Shown: piece by piece, positions 1 to 9,409 of the stretch
Numbering within the stretch: position 1 is the stretch's first letter
Layout: the number at the start of each line of letters is the position of its first letter
From: Paenibacillus puerhi
GTDB lineage: Bacteria > Bacillota > Bacilli > Paenibacillales > NBRC-103111
Direction of reading: 5' to 3'
NCBI RefSeq assembly: GCF_009846885.1
Contig: NZ_WUWM01000026.1
Location: 1-64,000 of the forward strand
Length of the DNA: 64,000 nt
Program-made: the position numbers and the translations under genes
Notes under the pieces: model-generated
Databases searched by the model: none
The model's input: the letters and a program-made list of their open reading frames with translations, nothing else
Told to the model about the DNA's origin: nothing

Positions 1-452
1 CACTCCAGCCAGTCATCCGGCAGACCAAAGCCTCCCGTCGTCTCCACCACCCGGGCGTACTCGATGCCCAGATGTGGAAGCAGGTTCTTAATGGCCTGGT
101 TAAAGGATCCGCCGGGATAAGACATGCCTCTGATCGTGTAGCCGAAGATCCGCTCCAGGTTCTTACGGTCTTCCATCACCTCATGCACGAGCAATTCCTT
201 GGGAATCCGGGCAATGCTCGGATGGGTTAGCGTATGGGCAGATGCTTCATGCCCTTCATACGTACGGCCAAGCTCCCCTTCCTCCATCCGGTCAAGTGTC
301 CCCGTCAGACCTGAGTTAATATGGAAGGTTCCTTTAATTCCGTTGCGGTTAAAGATGTCAACCAGCCGCTTGTCGGCATTGCGTCCATCATCATAACTCA
401 TGGTCAACGCCTTGAACTTTCCTTGCGGATAACGCAATTGGATACTTTTCAT
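1..452 (-). CDS. Polysaccharide deacetylase family protein (CE4-like), 3' end outside window
   Basis: The visible 150 residues are the N-terminal part of a NodB/CE4-fold deacetylase, which hydrolyses N- or O-acetyl groups on polysaccharides with a divalent metal. The catalytic SYDDG motif lies at about residues 19-23 and the metal-binding HTLTHP motif (HxxxxH) near residue 80. A later YPGGSFN segment fits motif 3. A GAGAGG ribosome binding site lies 7 bases before the ATG. No signal peptide is seen, so this version may act in the cytoplasm, perhaps on imported acetylated oligosaccharides. It is the gene downstream of the ABC permease at 655-1533 on the same strand, so it is probably in that operon. 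The C-terminus cannot be judged. Confidence 0.82.
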   Translation of the reverse strand, partial: MKSIQLRYPQGKFKALTMSYDDGRNADKRLVDIFNRNGIKGTFHINSGLTGTLDRMEEGELGRTYEGHEASAHTLTHPSIARIPKELLVHEVMEDRKNLERIFGYTIRGMSYPGGSFNQAIKNLLPHLGIEYARVVETTGGFGLPDDWLE

Positions 453-654
453 CGTCACGCCTCTCATTATGAAATCGGCGGGACAGGATTGCCTCCAGCC
501 GCTGGAGTTCCGGCTCGCTTGCTTTTCCGGATCAATCATATCCCGACGAAACTTCCAATTGTCCTGTTTACTTTATGGAGAAATTTTGAACCTGCAAATT
601 CCACCCGTTTTCATAAATGAAACCTCATCATACCAGCGAGTCTGACAGCCAACC

Positions 655-1533
655 TCATCCTTTCACTGAGCCTAGCATGACTCCCTTTGCAAAGTGCTTC
701 TGTAAGAATGGATACACGCATAGAATCGGCAGCGTCGCCACGACGATCACTGCCATCTTCACAGCTTGCTGCGGAATAACGACATTTGGGTCTATCTCCG
801 AGGAGTCTCCTGCGCCGCCTTGCGACAAAATAACAATTTGCCGCATCAATACTTGAATGGGCCATTTCGTGGAGTCGTTGATATACATGACGGCGGTGAA
901 GAATGTATTCCAATGCCCTACCGCGTAGAACAAAGAGAACGTAGCAAGTGCCGGCAGCGATAGTGGAAGCACGATACTGAACAAAATGCGGAATTCATTC
1001 GCACCGTCGATCTTCGCCGACTCCGCCAAGCTTTCAGGGATATTTTGAAAAAAGTTCTTGAGCACAATCAAGTTAAACGTGCTGATTGCGCCCGGGATAA
1101 GAAGCGACCAGTACGTATCCAGCATGCCCAGTGACTTAACGATGAGGAAGTTGGGAATCATGCCGCCGCCAAACAGCATCGTGAAAATAATCGCGAGCAT
1201 GAGCTTTCGCCGCGCGAACAAGTTCTTATGCGCCAGCGGATAAGCCATTAGCGACGTGAATACGATATTGATCAGCGTCCCCATCACGGTAATATATACG
1301 GTAACGAGCAGACTGCGAAGCACGGAGCCGCTTGAAAAAATATACTTATATGCATCCAGCGAGAATTGCGTAGGGAACAGGATGAACCCTCGACGCAGCA
1401 ATTCGTCATTCGTAGCAAATGATCCGGCGATCACATATACAAACGGAATGAGCGCCAATATGGAAGCCACAACAAGAATCACATATATAATTGCCATAAC
1501 TCCGATATAGCTTAAACTTCTTCGATGCAGCAT
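655..1533 (-). CDS. CUT1 carbohydrate ABC transporter permease (LplC/YtcP-like)
   Basis: A 292-residue integral membrane subunit of a sugar importer. It has about six hydrophobic segments, the first at residues 14-35. The EAA loop that docks the ATPase lies at about residues 167-190 (IPESLAESAKIDGANEFRI). The C-terminus ends in KGVMLGSVKG, as usual for LplC/YtcP proteins. An AGGGAG site precedes the ATG. The gene is 27 bases downstream of the partner permease, and both follow the binding protein at 2571-4094, giving the standard order SBP, permease B, permease C. No ATPase gene is present; such systems normally share an MsmX-type ATPase encoded elsewhere. The substrate is inferred from the pectinolytic context, not from this sequence. 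Confidence 0.9.
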   Translation of the reverse strand: MLHRRSLSYIGVMAIIYVILVVASILALIPFVYVIAGSFATNDELLRRGFILFPTQFSLDAYKYIFSSGSVLRSLLVTVYITVMGTLINIVFTSLMAYPLAHKNLFARRKLMLAIIFTMLFGGGMIPNFLIVKSLGMLDTYWSLLIPGAISTFNLIVLKNFFQNIPESLAESAKIDGANEFRILFSIVLPLSLPALATFSLFYAVGHWNTFFTAVMYINDSTKWPIQVLMRQIVILSQGGAGDSSEIDPNVVIPQQAVKMAVIVVATLPILCVYPFLQKHFAKGVMLGSVKG

Positions 1534-1560
1534 GGATAGTCTCCCTTCACATTCGCGATC

Positions 1561-2475
1561 TTAGTAGATGCCCTCTTCTCCGAATTTCTTCGCCAAATAA
1601 TTGGAGCCCATCACCAAAATGAGTCCCACAACTGACTTAAACAGCCCGATAGCCGTGCTATAGCTGAATTGCCCACCGGCAATCCCTTTGCTGTACACGT
1701 ACGTATCGAAAATTTCGCCGACGTTGCGGTTCATCGCATTGAGATGCATATACACTTGATCGAAGCCGAGATCGAGGAAATCGCCAAGCTGCAGGATGAG
1801 AAGGATGACGATCGTGCTGCGGATCGCCGGCAACGTCACATGCCAGATTTGTCTCAACCGGCTTGCGCCGTCCATACGTGCGGCTTCGTAGAGCTGCGGA
1901 TCTACCCCGGCTAACGCCGCCAAAAAAATAATCGTCCCCCAGCCTGTCTCTTTCCATATCCGTTCGCCGACAATGAACGTACGGAACCATTCTTCGCTCA
2001 GTAGAAAGTTGATCTTGGTGCCGCCCCACGAGTGAATCAACTCGTTAACGACTCCGCCCTCTGTCGTAAAGAAGATGTGGACGATGCCAACGATAACGAC
2101 CCAGGACATGAAATGCGGAATGTATGTCAATGTCTGGACGACCCGTTTGAACACTTCTAGCCTGATTTCATTCAGCATAAGCGCCAGCACAATCTTGATC
2201 GGGAAGGTAACAACCAAAATAAGCAAGCCTAGCACAACGGTGTTGCGCAGCAGCAACCAGAAGGCGGGTTCAGAAAAGAAACGTTGAAAGTGTTCGAACC
2301 CGACCCACTTGCTGCCGGTGAAACCGAGGAAAGGCTGGTAATTCTGAAAGGCAATAACTATGCCTCCCATCGGGATATATTTGAAAATAATAAAGTACAA
2401 AATGCCTGGAAGCATCATAATGAGCAGCCAGCGGTCTTTGTGTATATGCCGCAGCGATTCCTGTATTGGCTTCAT
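1561..2475 (-). CDS. CUT1 carbohydrate ABC transporter permease (LplB-like)
   Basis: A 304-residue permease, partner of the LplC-like protein that follows. The N-terminus carries the typical sequence LPGILYFIIFKYIPMGG, and the EAA loop is visible as LYEAARMDGASRLRQIWHV near residues 195-215. Length and architecture match the LplB group, whose members import complex oligosaccharides such as alginate or rhamnogalacturonan fragments. A GGGGGAG site precedes the ATG. It lies 95 bases downstream of the solute-binding protein gene and is very likely co-transcribed with it. Regulation is likely through the divergent AraC sensor at 4353-6659. Confidence 0.9.
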   Translation of the reverse strand: MKPIQESLRHIHKDRWLLIMMLPGILYFIIFKYIPMGGIVIAFQNYQPFLGFTGSKWVGFEHFQRFFSEPAFWLLLRNTVVLGLLILVVTFPIKIVLALMLNEIRLEVFKRVVQTLTYIPHFMSWVVIVGIVHIFFTTEGGVVNELIHSWGGTKINFLLSEEWFRTFIVGERIWKETGWGTIIFLAALAGVDPQLYEAARMDGASRLRQIWHVTLPAIRSTIVILLILQLGDFLDLGFDQVYMHLNAMNRNVGEIFDTYVYSKGIAGGQFSYSTAIGLFKSVVGLILVMGSNYLAKKFGEEGIY

Positions 2476-2570
2476 GATGGTCTCCCCCTCCTGATCGTCA
2501 TTTTATGTCTGGTCGACATAGCGGGAGCCGCCCTCATAACGGTTCGGCCCCCCGCTACTATCATGTATTA

Positions 2571-4094
2571 CTACTTCTTCATTTGGTTATACTGAGCGGT
2601 CATCTCGTCAATAACCTTGCTGCCACCGCTCGTCATCCATCGATCAAGCTCTTTCTTGAAGCCCGCCTCGTCAATAGAGCCGAGGATGAATTTGATCCGT
2701 GCATCCTCAATGATTTTTTGCAAGTCGTCGCCCTTACTCGTTTTTGTCTCGGAAATGAAGGCTGCCGCCGGATCGTACACCGCGAATTTCTCATTTTCCT
2801 TCGTGAGCTTGCTCGCCTTCATAATAATATCGTCAACATTCTTAGGAATTGCCGCGTCTGTGGACAACTGCAGCTGCGAGAGAGTCGTTAAGTTGTCCGC
2901 TTTGGCCTGGTTTGTGTTCATGATGGCTTTGCCGTTCTCCACGGTGAAGTCCCGTCCCTCTATCCCGGTAAACAGAAGCGTCTGATTTTCCGGGGTGAGC
3001 AACTTATCCATGAATCCGAGCGCTTGCTTCAATTGCTGTTCTGTCTTGAGGCTCGTCTTTGGGAACATGAATACGCCGAAATAGCCGTTGCCCGCATAGC
3101 GCCTATCTCCCTGCGGTCCGGTAAGGCCGCCGACGAAGTCTAACTGCGCCTTCGGATCGATCTTGACCAGATCTTCCATCACGGCGATGGTACTGCCCGG
3201 CTTCTCGAATATGACACCGGCTTTGCCTTTGGCGAAATTATCCCGCTTCTGATTCAACGTAGGAAAATCTAGATTCATCAGCTTCTCATCATACAGTCGC
3301 TTGTAAAACTTCATTGTTTCCATAAAAGCCGGCGACATGAAATCTGGACTGAGCTTGCCGTCCTTCACTTCCCACTTGTTCGGTCCCCCTAAATAGGTTG
3401 CAATTTCACGGAACGAAACAGCCAGGTTCTTGTCCTCGGTCAACCCGATAGTATCGTTCTTGCCGTTCTTGTCGGGATCGTCCAGCGTGAACGCTTTAAT
3501 GATTTGATACAGATCGTCCATCGTTTTCGGTTCCTTCAAGCCGAGGTTATCCAGCCAGTCCTTGCGGAAATTAATCGATCCCTGAGTTAGATCGCGCTGC
3601 CGATAGATGCCGTACAGTTTACCATCTACAGAAATATTATTCAGAATATTCGGGTTCAGCTTGGCCAAATTCGGGTAGTCCTTCAAGTAAGGACCGATCT
3701 CCCAGAACATGCCGGAGCGGACGGAGTTGACGATGCTCGCCATACCGGGATTGTCAACCATAATAATGTCCGGCAGCGTGCCGGAAGCAATCGTCACATT
3801 TAGCTTGTCGCTATAGGTCTTGTCAGGAGTCCATGTTATTTCCAACTTTGTGTTCGTTCTTTTCTCAAGCTCTCCAATAATCGGGTTGTCCGCCTTGGGC
3901 GCTTCAGGATCATACAAGATGTTGAGCATTGACAGCTTGAGCGGCTCCTTGGAACTTACGGAAGCATTATCTCCGGGTGCTGCCGTCCCTTGTCCACCAT
4001 CGTTCTGCACGTTGCCTTTCCCGCACCCAGCCACCATCACCATAAGTAGCGATGCCACACATATCACTGTAACCACTTTCATTTTTCTCTTCAT
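2571..4094 (-). CDS. Extracellular sugar-binding lipoprotein (LplA-like)
   Basis: A 507-residue substrate-binding lipoprotein. A signal peptide ends in the lipobox VAGC at about residues 21-24, so the mature protein is tethered to the outer face of the membrane. It then has a Ser/Gly/Ala linker and a large two-lobed binding domain typical of LplA/YtcQ. An acidic stretch DDPDKNGKNDTIGL resembles the calcium-binding insert seen in alginate- and rhamnogalacturonan-binding proteins. A strong AGGAGGG site lies 9 bases before the ATG. It is first in the operon with the two permeases downstream and is divergent from the AraC sensor, the classic layout of a substrate-induced oligosaccharide importer. 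Confidence 0.9.
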   Translation of the reverse strand: MKRKMKVVTVICVASLLMVMVAGCGKGNVQNDGGQGTAAPGDNASVSSKEPLKLSMLNILYDPEAPKADNPIIGELEKRTNTKLEITWTPDKTYSDKLNVTIASGTLPDIIMVDNPGMASIVNSVRSGMFWEIGPYLKDYPNLAKLNPNILNNISVDGKLYGIYRQRDLTQGSINFRKDWLDNLGLKEPKTMDDLYQIIKAFTLDDPDKNGKNDTIGLTEDKNLAVSFREIATYLGGPNKWEVKDGKLSPDFMSPAFMETMKFYKRLYDEKLMNLDFPTLNQKRDNFAKGKAGVIFEKPGSTIAVMEDLVKIDPKAQLDFVGGLTGPQGDRRYAGNGYFGVFMFPKTSLKTEQQLKQALGFMDKLLTPENQTLLFTGIEGRDFTVENGKAIMNTNQAKADNLTTLSQLQLSTDAAIPKNVDDIIMKASKLTKENEKFAVYDPAAAFISETKTSKGDDLQKIIEDARIKFILGSIDEAGFKKELDRWMTSGGSKVIDEMTAQYNQMKK

Positions 4095-4284
4095 ACCAGA
4101 AACCCTCCTGAACGTTAGTATATTGGTCCCTTACACTCCTTACATTACATACCCTGGGCGATAACCGTCTATACTCCAAACCGTACCCGTTTGCCTCAGT
4201 TGCCGAAATACCGCGGAAATACATCGGATACTTCAACGAATAATCATCTTCGGCGCTGCGGATAATCATATTCGGAAATTCCAC

Positions 4285-4313
4285 CTTCCTGCAATAATAT
4301 TGTATGGTATAAT
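4285..4313 (+). promoter_or_regulatory. Possible promoter of the AraC sensor gene
   Basis: TATAAT lies at 4308-4313, about 40 bases before the start codon of the AraC sensor. A recognisable -35 box is not clear (CTTCCT at the right distance), so activation may be needed. The 258-base divergent region 4095-4352 must also hold the promoter and operator of the transporter operon, but I see no obvious operator repeat in it. Confidence 0.3.
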
Positions 4314-4352
4314 GTTCGCGATACGATACCTACAACAAGGGGATTATTTACG

Positions 4353-6659
4353 ATGAAACTGCCTGTCCTAACTTATCGTTGGAAGATGTTCTGGTTCATT
4401 CTTCTGTCTGCGACTCTTCCCGTTATGCTGCTCGGCCTGTTTTCTTATGTACAGACATCTACCAGCCTGGAGCAGAAGGTGCTACTTTCCAACAACCAGA
4501 ATGTGCTCCAAACCCAGCTCAGAGTTGAACAACTGCTCAAGACTATTGACAACTCGATGGTACAGTTGATCCAGCAAGCCAAATTTGAGGATATATTGGA
4601 AATGGAGATTTCCCGTTCCCCATATCATTTCGATGAGTTAAACGACATTCGCTCTTCGCTCAATTCGCTGCAAGCTTATGAGCTGGGGATTTATGATGTG
4701 TATCTCGTTAGTCTGAAGGAAAGTTGGTACAGCGGAAACAATGACTTTCAGCGTCTTTCGCAGGAAGTCCAGCAGGCGATGCTCAGCGAGTTGGGTCCGT
4801 TCACCTATGGAACTCGTTGGGTGTATACACCAACGCCCACACTTTTCGGCACGCCGCCACCCACAAGATCTATGCCGACGATTAATCTGGTCAAGACCAT
4901 TCCCTTCAACACGACAAAGCCCGAAGGCCTCTTGATCGTGCAGGTCACGAATGATGATCTCGCCAAACTGATCGCGCAAACAGAAGGACTTGGAAATTTT
5001 ACGATTGCGGATGAGAACTTCCGACTGCTGGCGAGCCCCGCAGAGAACACGCCGCCTATGCAGGCACTTCCACCGGCGATTACCAACCATCTTCAAAATC
5101 AGAATGCAGGTGAAGGATATTTCCAGATAGCGCTCCAAAAGGAAGCTTACGGGGTATCGTACCGCAAATCGTCCTATAATCACTGGATCTACATCAACAC
5201 TGTCTCTATAGGAGACATCAAGCAAGATTCGAGTGCGATCGGATTAGTGACGCTACTCATCACAGGTCTGCTCGTCGCTCTTATATCCTTCATCTCGTTG
5301 CGCGGCTCTCAAAGGATGTACAGACCTATCCGTGGCATCTATCAAGCTTTAACCTCGCAATTTGACACCACCGCGAAAGACAGGGAAAGCGACGATATCG
5401 AGGATATTCAGAACCGGATTTATGCTTTGGCTATACAACATTCCGCCATGTCTGATCAAATCAAAGGGCAGTCGAACCAAATCATGCAGTTCTTCCTTAC
5501 CAAGTTGTTACGAGGTGAAGTATCCGCCCACGAGGTTCAAGAGAAGCTAGAATGGTTTCATCAGCTTGGCACATGGAAGCAAATGTGCGTGCTTACGACG
5601 CAAGTGGACGCATTCGAAGACACAAGATTTGACGAGCGGGACAAAGATTTGCTGCTTTTTGCCGTCAACAATATCATTGAAGAAATCGTTTCGAGAGAAC
5701 AGTGTTTACAGCCCGTCCTTATTCATGAATCCCAAGTTACCGTTCTGGGAATAGACAGTATCGATGAAGAAAAATGCGTTAGTCAAGCTATGGAACTAGC
5801 TAAACATATTCAGAGTACCGTTCAAATGTACCTCCAGTTGAAAATAAGCATCGGCATCAGCCTTCCTTTCCAAGATTTGCGGTACGCGTCCCTCGCCTTT
5901 CAGGAAGGTCTGGAAGCGCTTAAGCACCGCATTCGACTCGGACAGGAGCTTATCCTTTATATTGGGGATGTGGAGCCGAAGCAATCCATGAAACACCATT
6001 ATCCGAAATTTATAGAGAAAGAGCTTATCGATGCGATTCGGTTCGGCAATCGGGAACAATCCCGCGAGCTGCTGCACCGCTTCTTTCACGAAGTCAATCA
6101 GAAGAATATGGGGATTAAAGAATATCAACTGTACTTGAATCGGCTATTGCTGGAGATGCTTTCTCTTGCCGAGAATACAGATCATACGATCAAGGGAATA
6201 CTGGATGACAATGGAAATCTGATGGAGCATATCTCCCGTATTCAGAGCGAGCAGGAGATGAAGACATGGTTTGAATTCCATATTATGGAGCCGATTGTAA
6301 GTGATCTAGAGAAAGAGAGCAAAGACAGGTACAAGAAGCTGTCGGAAACAGTGATTCAACTCATTCAGCAGGAATTCGACACAGAGATGACGCTCGAATC
6401 GTGCGCAGCACGGCTGAACTACAACCCCGATTATATTCGCCGCGTATTTCGCCAGGAGACGGGCATGAACTTTAGCGAATATTTATACCAATATCGTCTC
6501 GATACGGCCAAGAAGTGGCTTATCGAAACCGATATGAAGATCGCCGACATAGCAGCTGCACTGAAATATAACAATTCCCAGAATTTTATCCGGTATTTCC
6601 GCAAATTCGAAGGGATGACGCCAGGGCAATACCGGGAACAATTCAAGCTTGACGGCTAA
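4353..6659 (+). CDS. Membrane-anchored AraC-family sensor-regulator
   Basis: A 768-residue regulator with a transmembrane segment at about 13-35, an extracellular Cache-like sensor of some 260 residues, a second transmembrane segment near 296-316, a cytoplasmic linker with a GGDEF-like/AraC-effector region, and a C-terminal AraC double helix-turn-helix at about 661-768 (ending with YNNSQNFIRYFRKFEGMTPGQYRE). This family in Paenibacillus couples detection of an external ligand, often via the adjacent binding protein, to activation of the neighbouring importer. AAGGGG precedes the ATG. It is divergent from the importer at 655-4094. The protein has the same architecture as the one at 19796-22108 and appears intact. 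Confidence 0.88.
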   Translation: MKLPVLTYRWKMFWFILLSATLPVMLLGLFSYVQTSTSLEQKVLLSNNQNVLQTQLRVEQLLKTIDNSMVQLIQQAKFEDILEMEISRSPYHFDELNDIRSSLNSLQAYELGIYDVYLVSLKESWYSGNNDFQRLSQEVQQAMLSELGPFTYGTRWVYTPTPTLFGTPPPTRSMPTINLVKTIPFNTTKPEGLLIVQVTNDDLAKLIAQTEGLGNFTIADENFRLLASPAENTPPMQALPPAITNHLQNQNAGEGYFQIALQKEAYGVSYRKSSYNHWIYINTVSIGDIKQDSSAIGLVTLLITGLLVALISFISLRGSQRMYRPIRGIYQALTSQFDTTAKDRESDDIEDIQNRIYALAIQHSAMSDQIKGQSNQIMQFFLTKLLRGEVSAHEVQEKLEWFHQLGTWKQMCVLTTQVDAFEDTRFDERDKDLLLFAVNNIIEEIVSREQCLQPVLIHESQVTVLGIDSIDEEKCVSQAMELAKHIQSTVQMYLQLKISIGISLPFQDLRYASLAFQEGLEALKHRIRLGQELILYIGDVEPKQSMKHHYPKFIEKELIDAIRFGNREQSRELLHRFFHEVNQKNMGIKEYQLYLNRLLLEMLSLAENTDHTIKGILDDNGNLMEHISRIQSEQEMKTWFEFHIMEPIVSDLEKESKDRYKKLSETVIQLIQQEFDTEMTLESCAARLNYNPDYIRRVFRQETGMNFSEYLYQYRLDTAKKWLIETDMKIADIAAALKYNNSQNFIRYFRKFEGMTPGQYREQFKLDG

Positions 6660-6815
6660 GGCTTCTAGCCCCCGAAATCTTGCCTTCGCATGAATAAGGC
6701 GCGGGATTACGGCTTGCTGCTGCGCTCCGCGCCACCTCACTTACTTGAAAAGATCGTAATCTTTTTAAGCGCGAAGGGATAGTTAGCAGGGATTGATTTC
6801 CCGGCAATAAAGGCA

Positions 6816-7477
6816 TTACGGCCGAAGCGTCTTCCTTTCGCTTGGTTTTTGCATTTGTGATCGCCTTTGTACGAGCTCTGAAATCTCGATTGTCGTAGGG
6901 AGATCGACTGGCAGACTCTGATCAGACTCACTTTGATGCCACAAAATACCTCTGAGTGTTCCGGATTTCATCGCCTCCTTCGTTCTTCGGACGGCCTCCT
7001 CATACAGTTCTGTTCCAGCTTCCATTTGCCACTCTTCTATTCTTGTTCCGCCTCGGGAATTCGAGATCACTCCGAGCGAGCTATGTGGATAGCTTTTCGA
7101 TGTCAGCCTTGTAAATTCGCTTGCGATACTCAAACCGTTCAGCTTACGCTCCCATTGATTCAAGCCATTGAACAAAGATGCTCTATCTATAGGCTCTAAG
7201 TCCTTGATCTCAAGTCTCGCTCGGCCAGCCCTGTTGGACTTTCCGATAAAAAAGGTGACCTTTTCCAACTCGAAAATCTGTTCTTCATAGCTGTCTGACA
7301 GCGTGAACTCCACCAGCTGATTTCTCTCCCCCTCGTGATTCACAAACCAGACATGAATCGTATTTTTATCGATCGGGGATCTGCCGTAAACGACAAGCTT
7401 AGTGGCGCCGGCATTTGTGAAATCCATGTGTTCAAATTCCAGGGAAACGTTATTTCCTATGGCGAGAGAGCTTAGAA
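6816..7477 (-). pseudogene. Chimeric remnant: glycosidase beta-domain joined in frame to a SASA-type esterase fragment
   Basis: Read from 7477 downward, the first part (down to about 7259) matches an accessory beta-sandwich found in GH2-type glycosidases (NNVSLEFEHMDFTNAGATK). The reading frame then runs without a break into an SGNH/SASA sialate-O-acetylesterase-like fragment: FIGKSNRAGRARLE (nucleophile-serine block), GVISNSRGGTRIEEW and ILWHQSESD (catalytic block). The junction falls at a short shared VTF stretch. The reading frame closes soon after the esterase motifs, so the esterase lacks its C-terminal end, and the glycosidase lacks everything upstream. An open reading frame of 203 residues survives from 7427, but it is most likely a deletion product and not a working protein. 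Confidence 0.6.
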
Positions 7478-7615
7478 ACCAATCAGAACTATGAAGTCAG
7501 TTTCACCTTGGGCATGCGAGGGATTCATGACGACGCGTTTAAGACTCAGGCCATTAATGAGGATGCGACCTTGACCGAGGAGGAGAAGGTGGAAGCCAAG
7601 GTCCGGGTGATTTGA
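7478..7615 (+). pseudogene. Short GH115-like glucuronidase remnant
   Basis: Frame +2 gives 45 residues beginning TNQNYEVSFTLGMRGIHDD and running to a TGA. FTLGMRGIHD followed by an acidic TEEEKVEAKVR tail resembles the core of GH115 xylan/pectin alpha-glucuronidases. There is no start codon or upstream part: the neighbouring chimera on the opposite strand abuts it directly. It can only be a fragment. The identification rests on one short motif block. Confidence 0.45.
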
Positions 7616-7622
7616 TTGCGCA

Positions 7623-8190
7623 ACCTATGAATATAACGAAGGGCGTTGGCAGAGTCCGACCCCGCTTGGCAGAATGAATTTGACTTTGCTTCAACAGTTT
7701 GATGGGGGTTACGGTATGGAACTCGAAAAACTGTTCACTGCATTACATCAACATTGGCTCCCAACTCGCATCGGGGGTCAGTCTGCCACCAGCTATTCTG
7801 CAGGGCATTGTAGTCAAAGTTCACTTTCCCGATACAATTGCTCAATTGACTGACCCTTCCTTAATAGCCTATGAGCATATCAAGCGAATAATCGAAAAGG
7901 ACTTCTCACTATCCATCAGAATTGAGAAACTGGCCGGTTCATACTCCATTTCCCCTTCGTATCTTCGCAAGCTGTTTCTTGAGCGTGTGGGACTTGCCCA
8001 AAAAAAATACCTGGAGCTTGTCCGCATCCAACACGCCATACGCTACCTCGCTTTTTCCGATATGCCCATCTATGTGATTGCCAAAGAGTGTGGCTACTTG
8101 AATCCTTTTCATTTCAGCAAAATGTTCCACAAGGTGCATAACATCTCTCCATCCGCTTATCGGGAAAAACATCAGATCCGATCTCGTTGA
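7623..8190 (+). pseudogene. AraC-family regulator, 5'-truncated and frameshifted
   Basis: The first frame reads TYEYNEGRWQSPTPLGRMNL...ELEKLFTALHQHW, a cupin/AraC linker, without any start. The frame then shifts near 7770-7790 to SLPPAILQGIVVKVHF and continues through a complete double helix-turn-helix ending NPFHFSKMFHKVHNISPSAYREKH. An internal ATG at 7699 gives a 163-residue open frame that still contains the DNA-binding domain, so a truncated binding-only protein is conceivable but has no clear ribosome site. It directly follows the GH115 remnant, part of the same decayed block. Confidence 0.6.
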
Positions 8191-8208
8191 CACAGCTAGC
8201 GAATTATC

Positions 8209-8238
8209 AAAAAAGCTGTCGAGGAAAGTCTCGACAGC
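8209..8238 (-). terminator. Rho-independent terminator
   Basis: On the minus strand, a perfect 9-bp stem GCTGTCGAG/CTCGACAGC with a 6-base loop is followed by six U residues (8214-8209). It lies 68 bases after the original stop of the SGNH hydrolase pseudogene. Confidence 0.75.
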
Positions 8239-8305
8239 CTGCTTGGGGAATCAGCCACTCTTATCTTCGTTTTTTCGTGTCTCTTTGTACAGCGTATCTT
8301 TGGCT

Positions 8306-9320
8306 TTACGTTGCGATGATTTGTCGCAGCAGCGGATAGATTCGCTCAGCCATTCTCATAAAACCAAGGCTGTTCGGGTGACATCCGTCGATTGTGCATT
8401 CCTCCCGTCCCATCGAACCAAAAAGAGCTTTGGCCATCGATAAAATACACATTACGGTCGCCGTTTCGTATGGCCGTCAGATATGTATCGTTTATGATAG
8501 CGCGACGTCTGTTGCTGTCCTCGGGATTTCGATCAAAATCCGGACGCGTTAGCAGCAGGATCGGGATCGAAGGATGCGCTTTGCGAATCACTTCGAAGAA
8601 AGGCTTGTGCGTTTGCTCCAAATGTTCCGACGTAGGCGCATTGTGATCGTAGTCGTAGACAAAGGCTCTTATGGTCGGATGAGCGGCAATAAATTCAGCA
8701 ACGACGGATTCGCCCTTGGCGCTTCCGGAAAAGCCGTAATTGAAGGATTCGGCATCCAGCCATCTGGACACTATACTGGTATATGCCGTCCCCGGACGGT
8801 CAGCGCAGCCTCCTTCGGTGATCGAGGAGCCGTAGAATACAATGGGTGACGGGATGGTATAAGGGTTTGCAGCTTCCACATGGTCATCGTCCTCCACCAC
8901 AATCTCTATATGGGACAATTGCTCGTTTCGCGGCAAGTTAATGGTTACCGTCTCCATAACCGGTTTCTTGTTGATAGTTCCTTCAATAATCGTATTCTTG
9001 AATCCGTATTGGGCTGGAGCCACATAACCTGCATAACGCGAATTCATGCCTGAGCCGATATACACATCTACTCCGGCAGACGCCGGAAGCGCCATAGAAC
9101 GGTCGACCTATTCCGTCTTTAGTGAATAACGAATGATAATCCTGGATGCATCTGTGCGAAATCGCAATCTGGCACCGGCACATCTTCTCCCAAGATGCTC
9201 GTATTGTGGCATCAGCTTCAGAATATCGAGCGGAAAACGCCAGTATTCCCCAGTATCCGGCTGGATATGATTCAAACCATGGAGACTGAACGGCTTCTCG
9301 TAGCATGGATAGGTTTTCAT
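8306..9320 (-). pseudogene. SGNH/GDSL hydrolase (carbohydrate esterase-like) broken by a TAG and a frameshift
   Basis: The reading frame from ATG 9320 encodes the usual N-terminal beta-domain up to an in-frame TAG at 9108-9110, then continues in the same frame with the SGNH core: YGSSITEGG (nucleophile block), FSGSAKGE, YDYDHNAPT. Near 8427 an extra base shifts the frame, so the annotated-looking C-terminus ...SSFWFDGTGG is wrong. In the alternative frame the correct end appears: LFGSMGREECTIDGCHPN, holding the Asp/His dyad, then LGFMRMAERIYPLLRQ and TAA at 8306. Two independent lesions in an otherwise complete 330-residue gene indicate recent inactivation. The likely original role was deacetylation of plant oligosaccharides. 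Confidence 0.8.
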
Positions 9321-9409
9321 AAGTTCCTCCTTTTGATGGACATGATATTGAGCGAAATCTTACTTCTGATTTATAAAACTGTCAAGAGATTTGAAAAAAT
9401 ATGTACATC

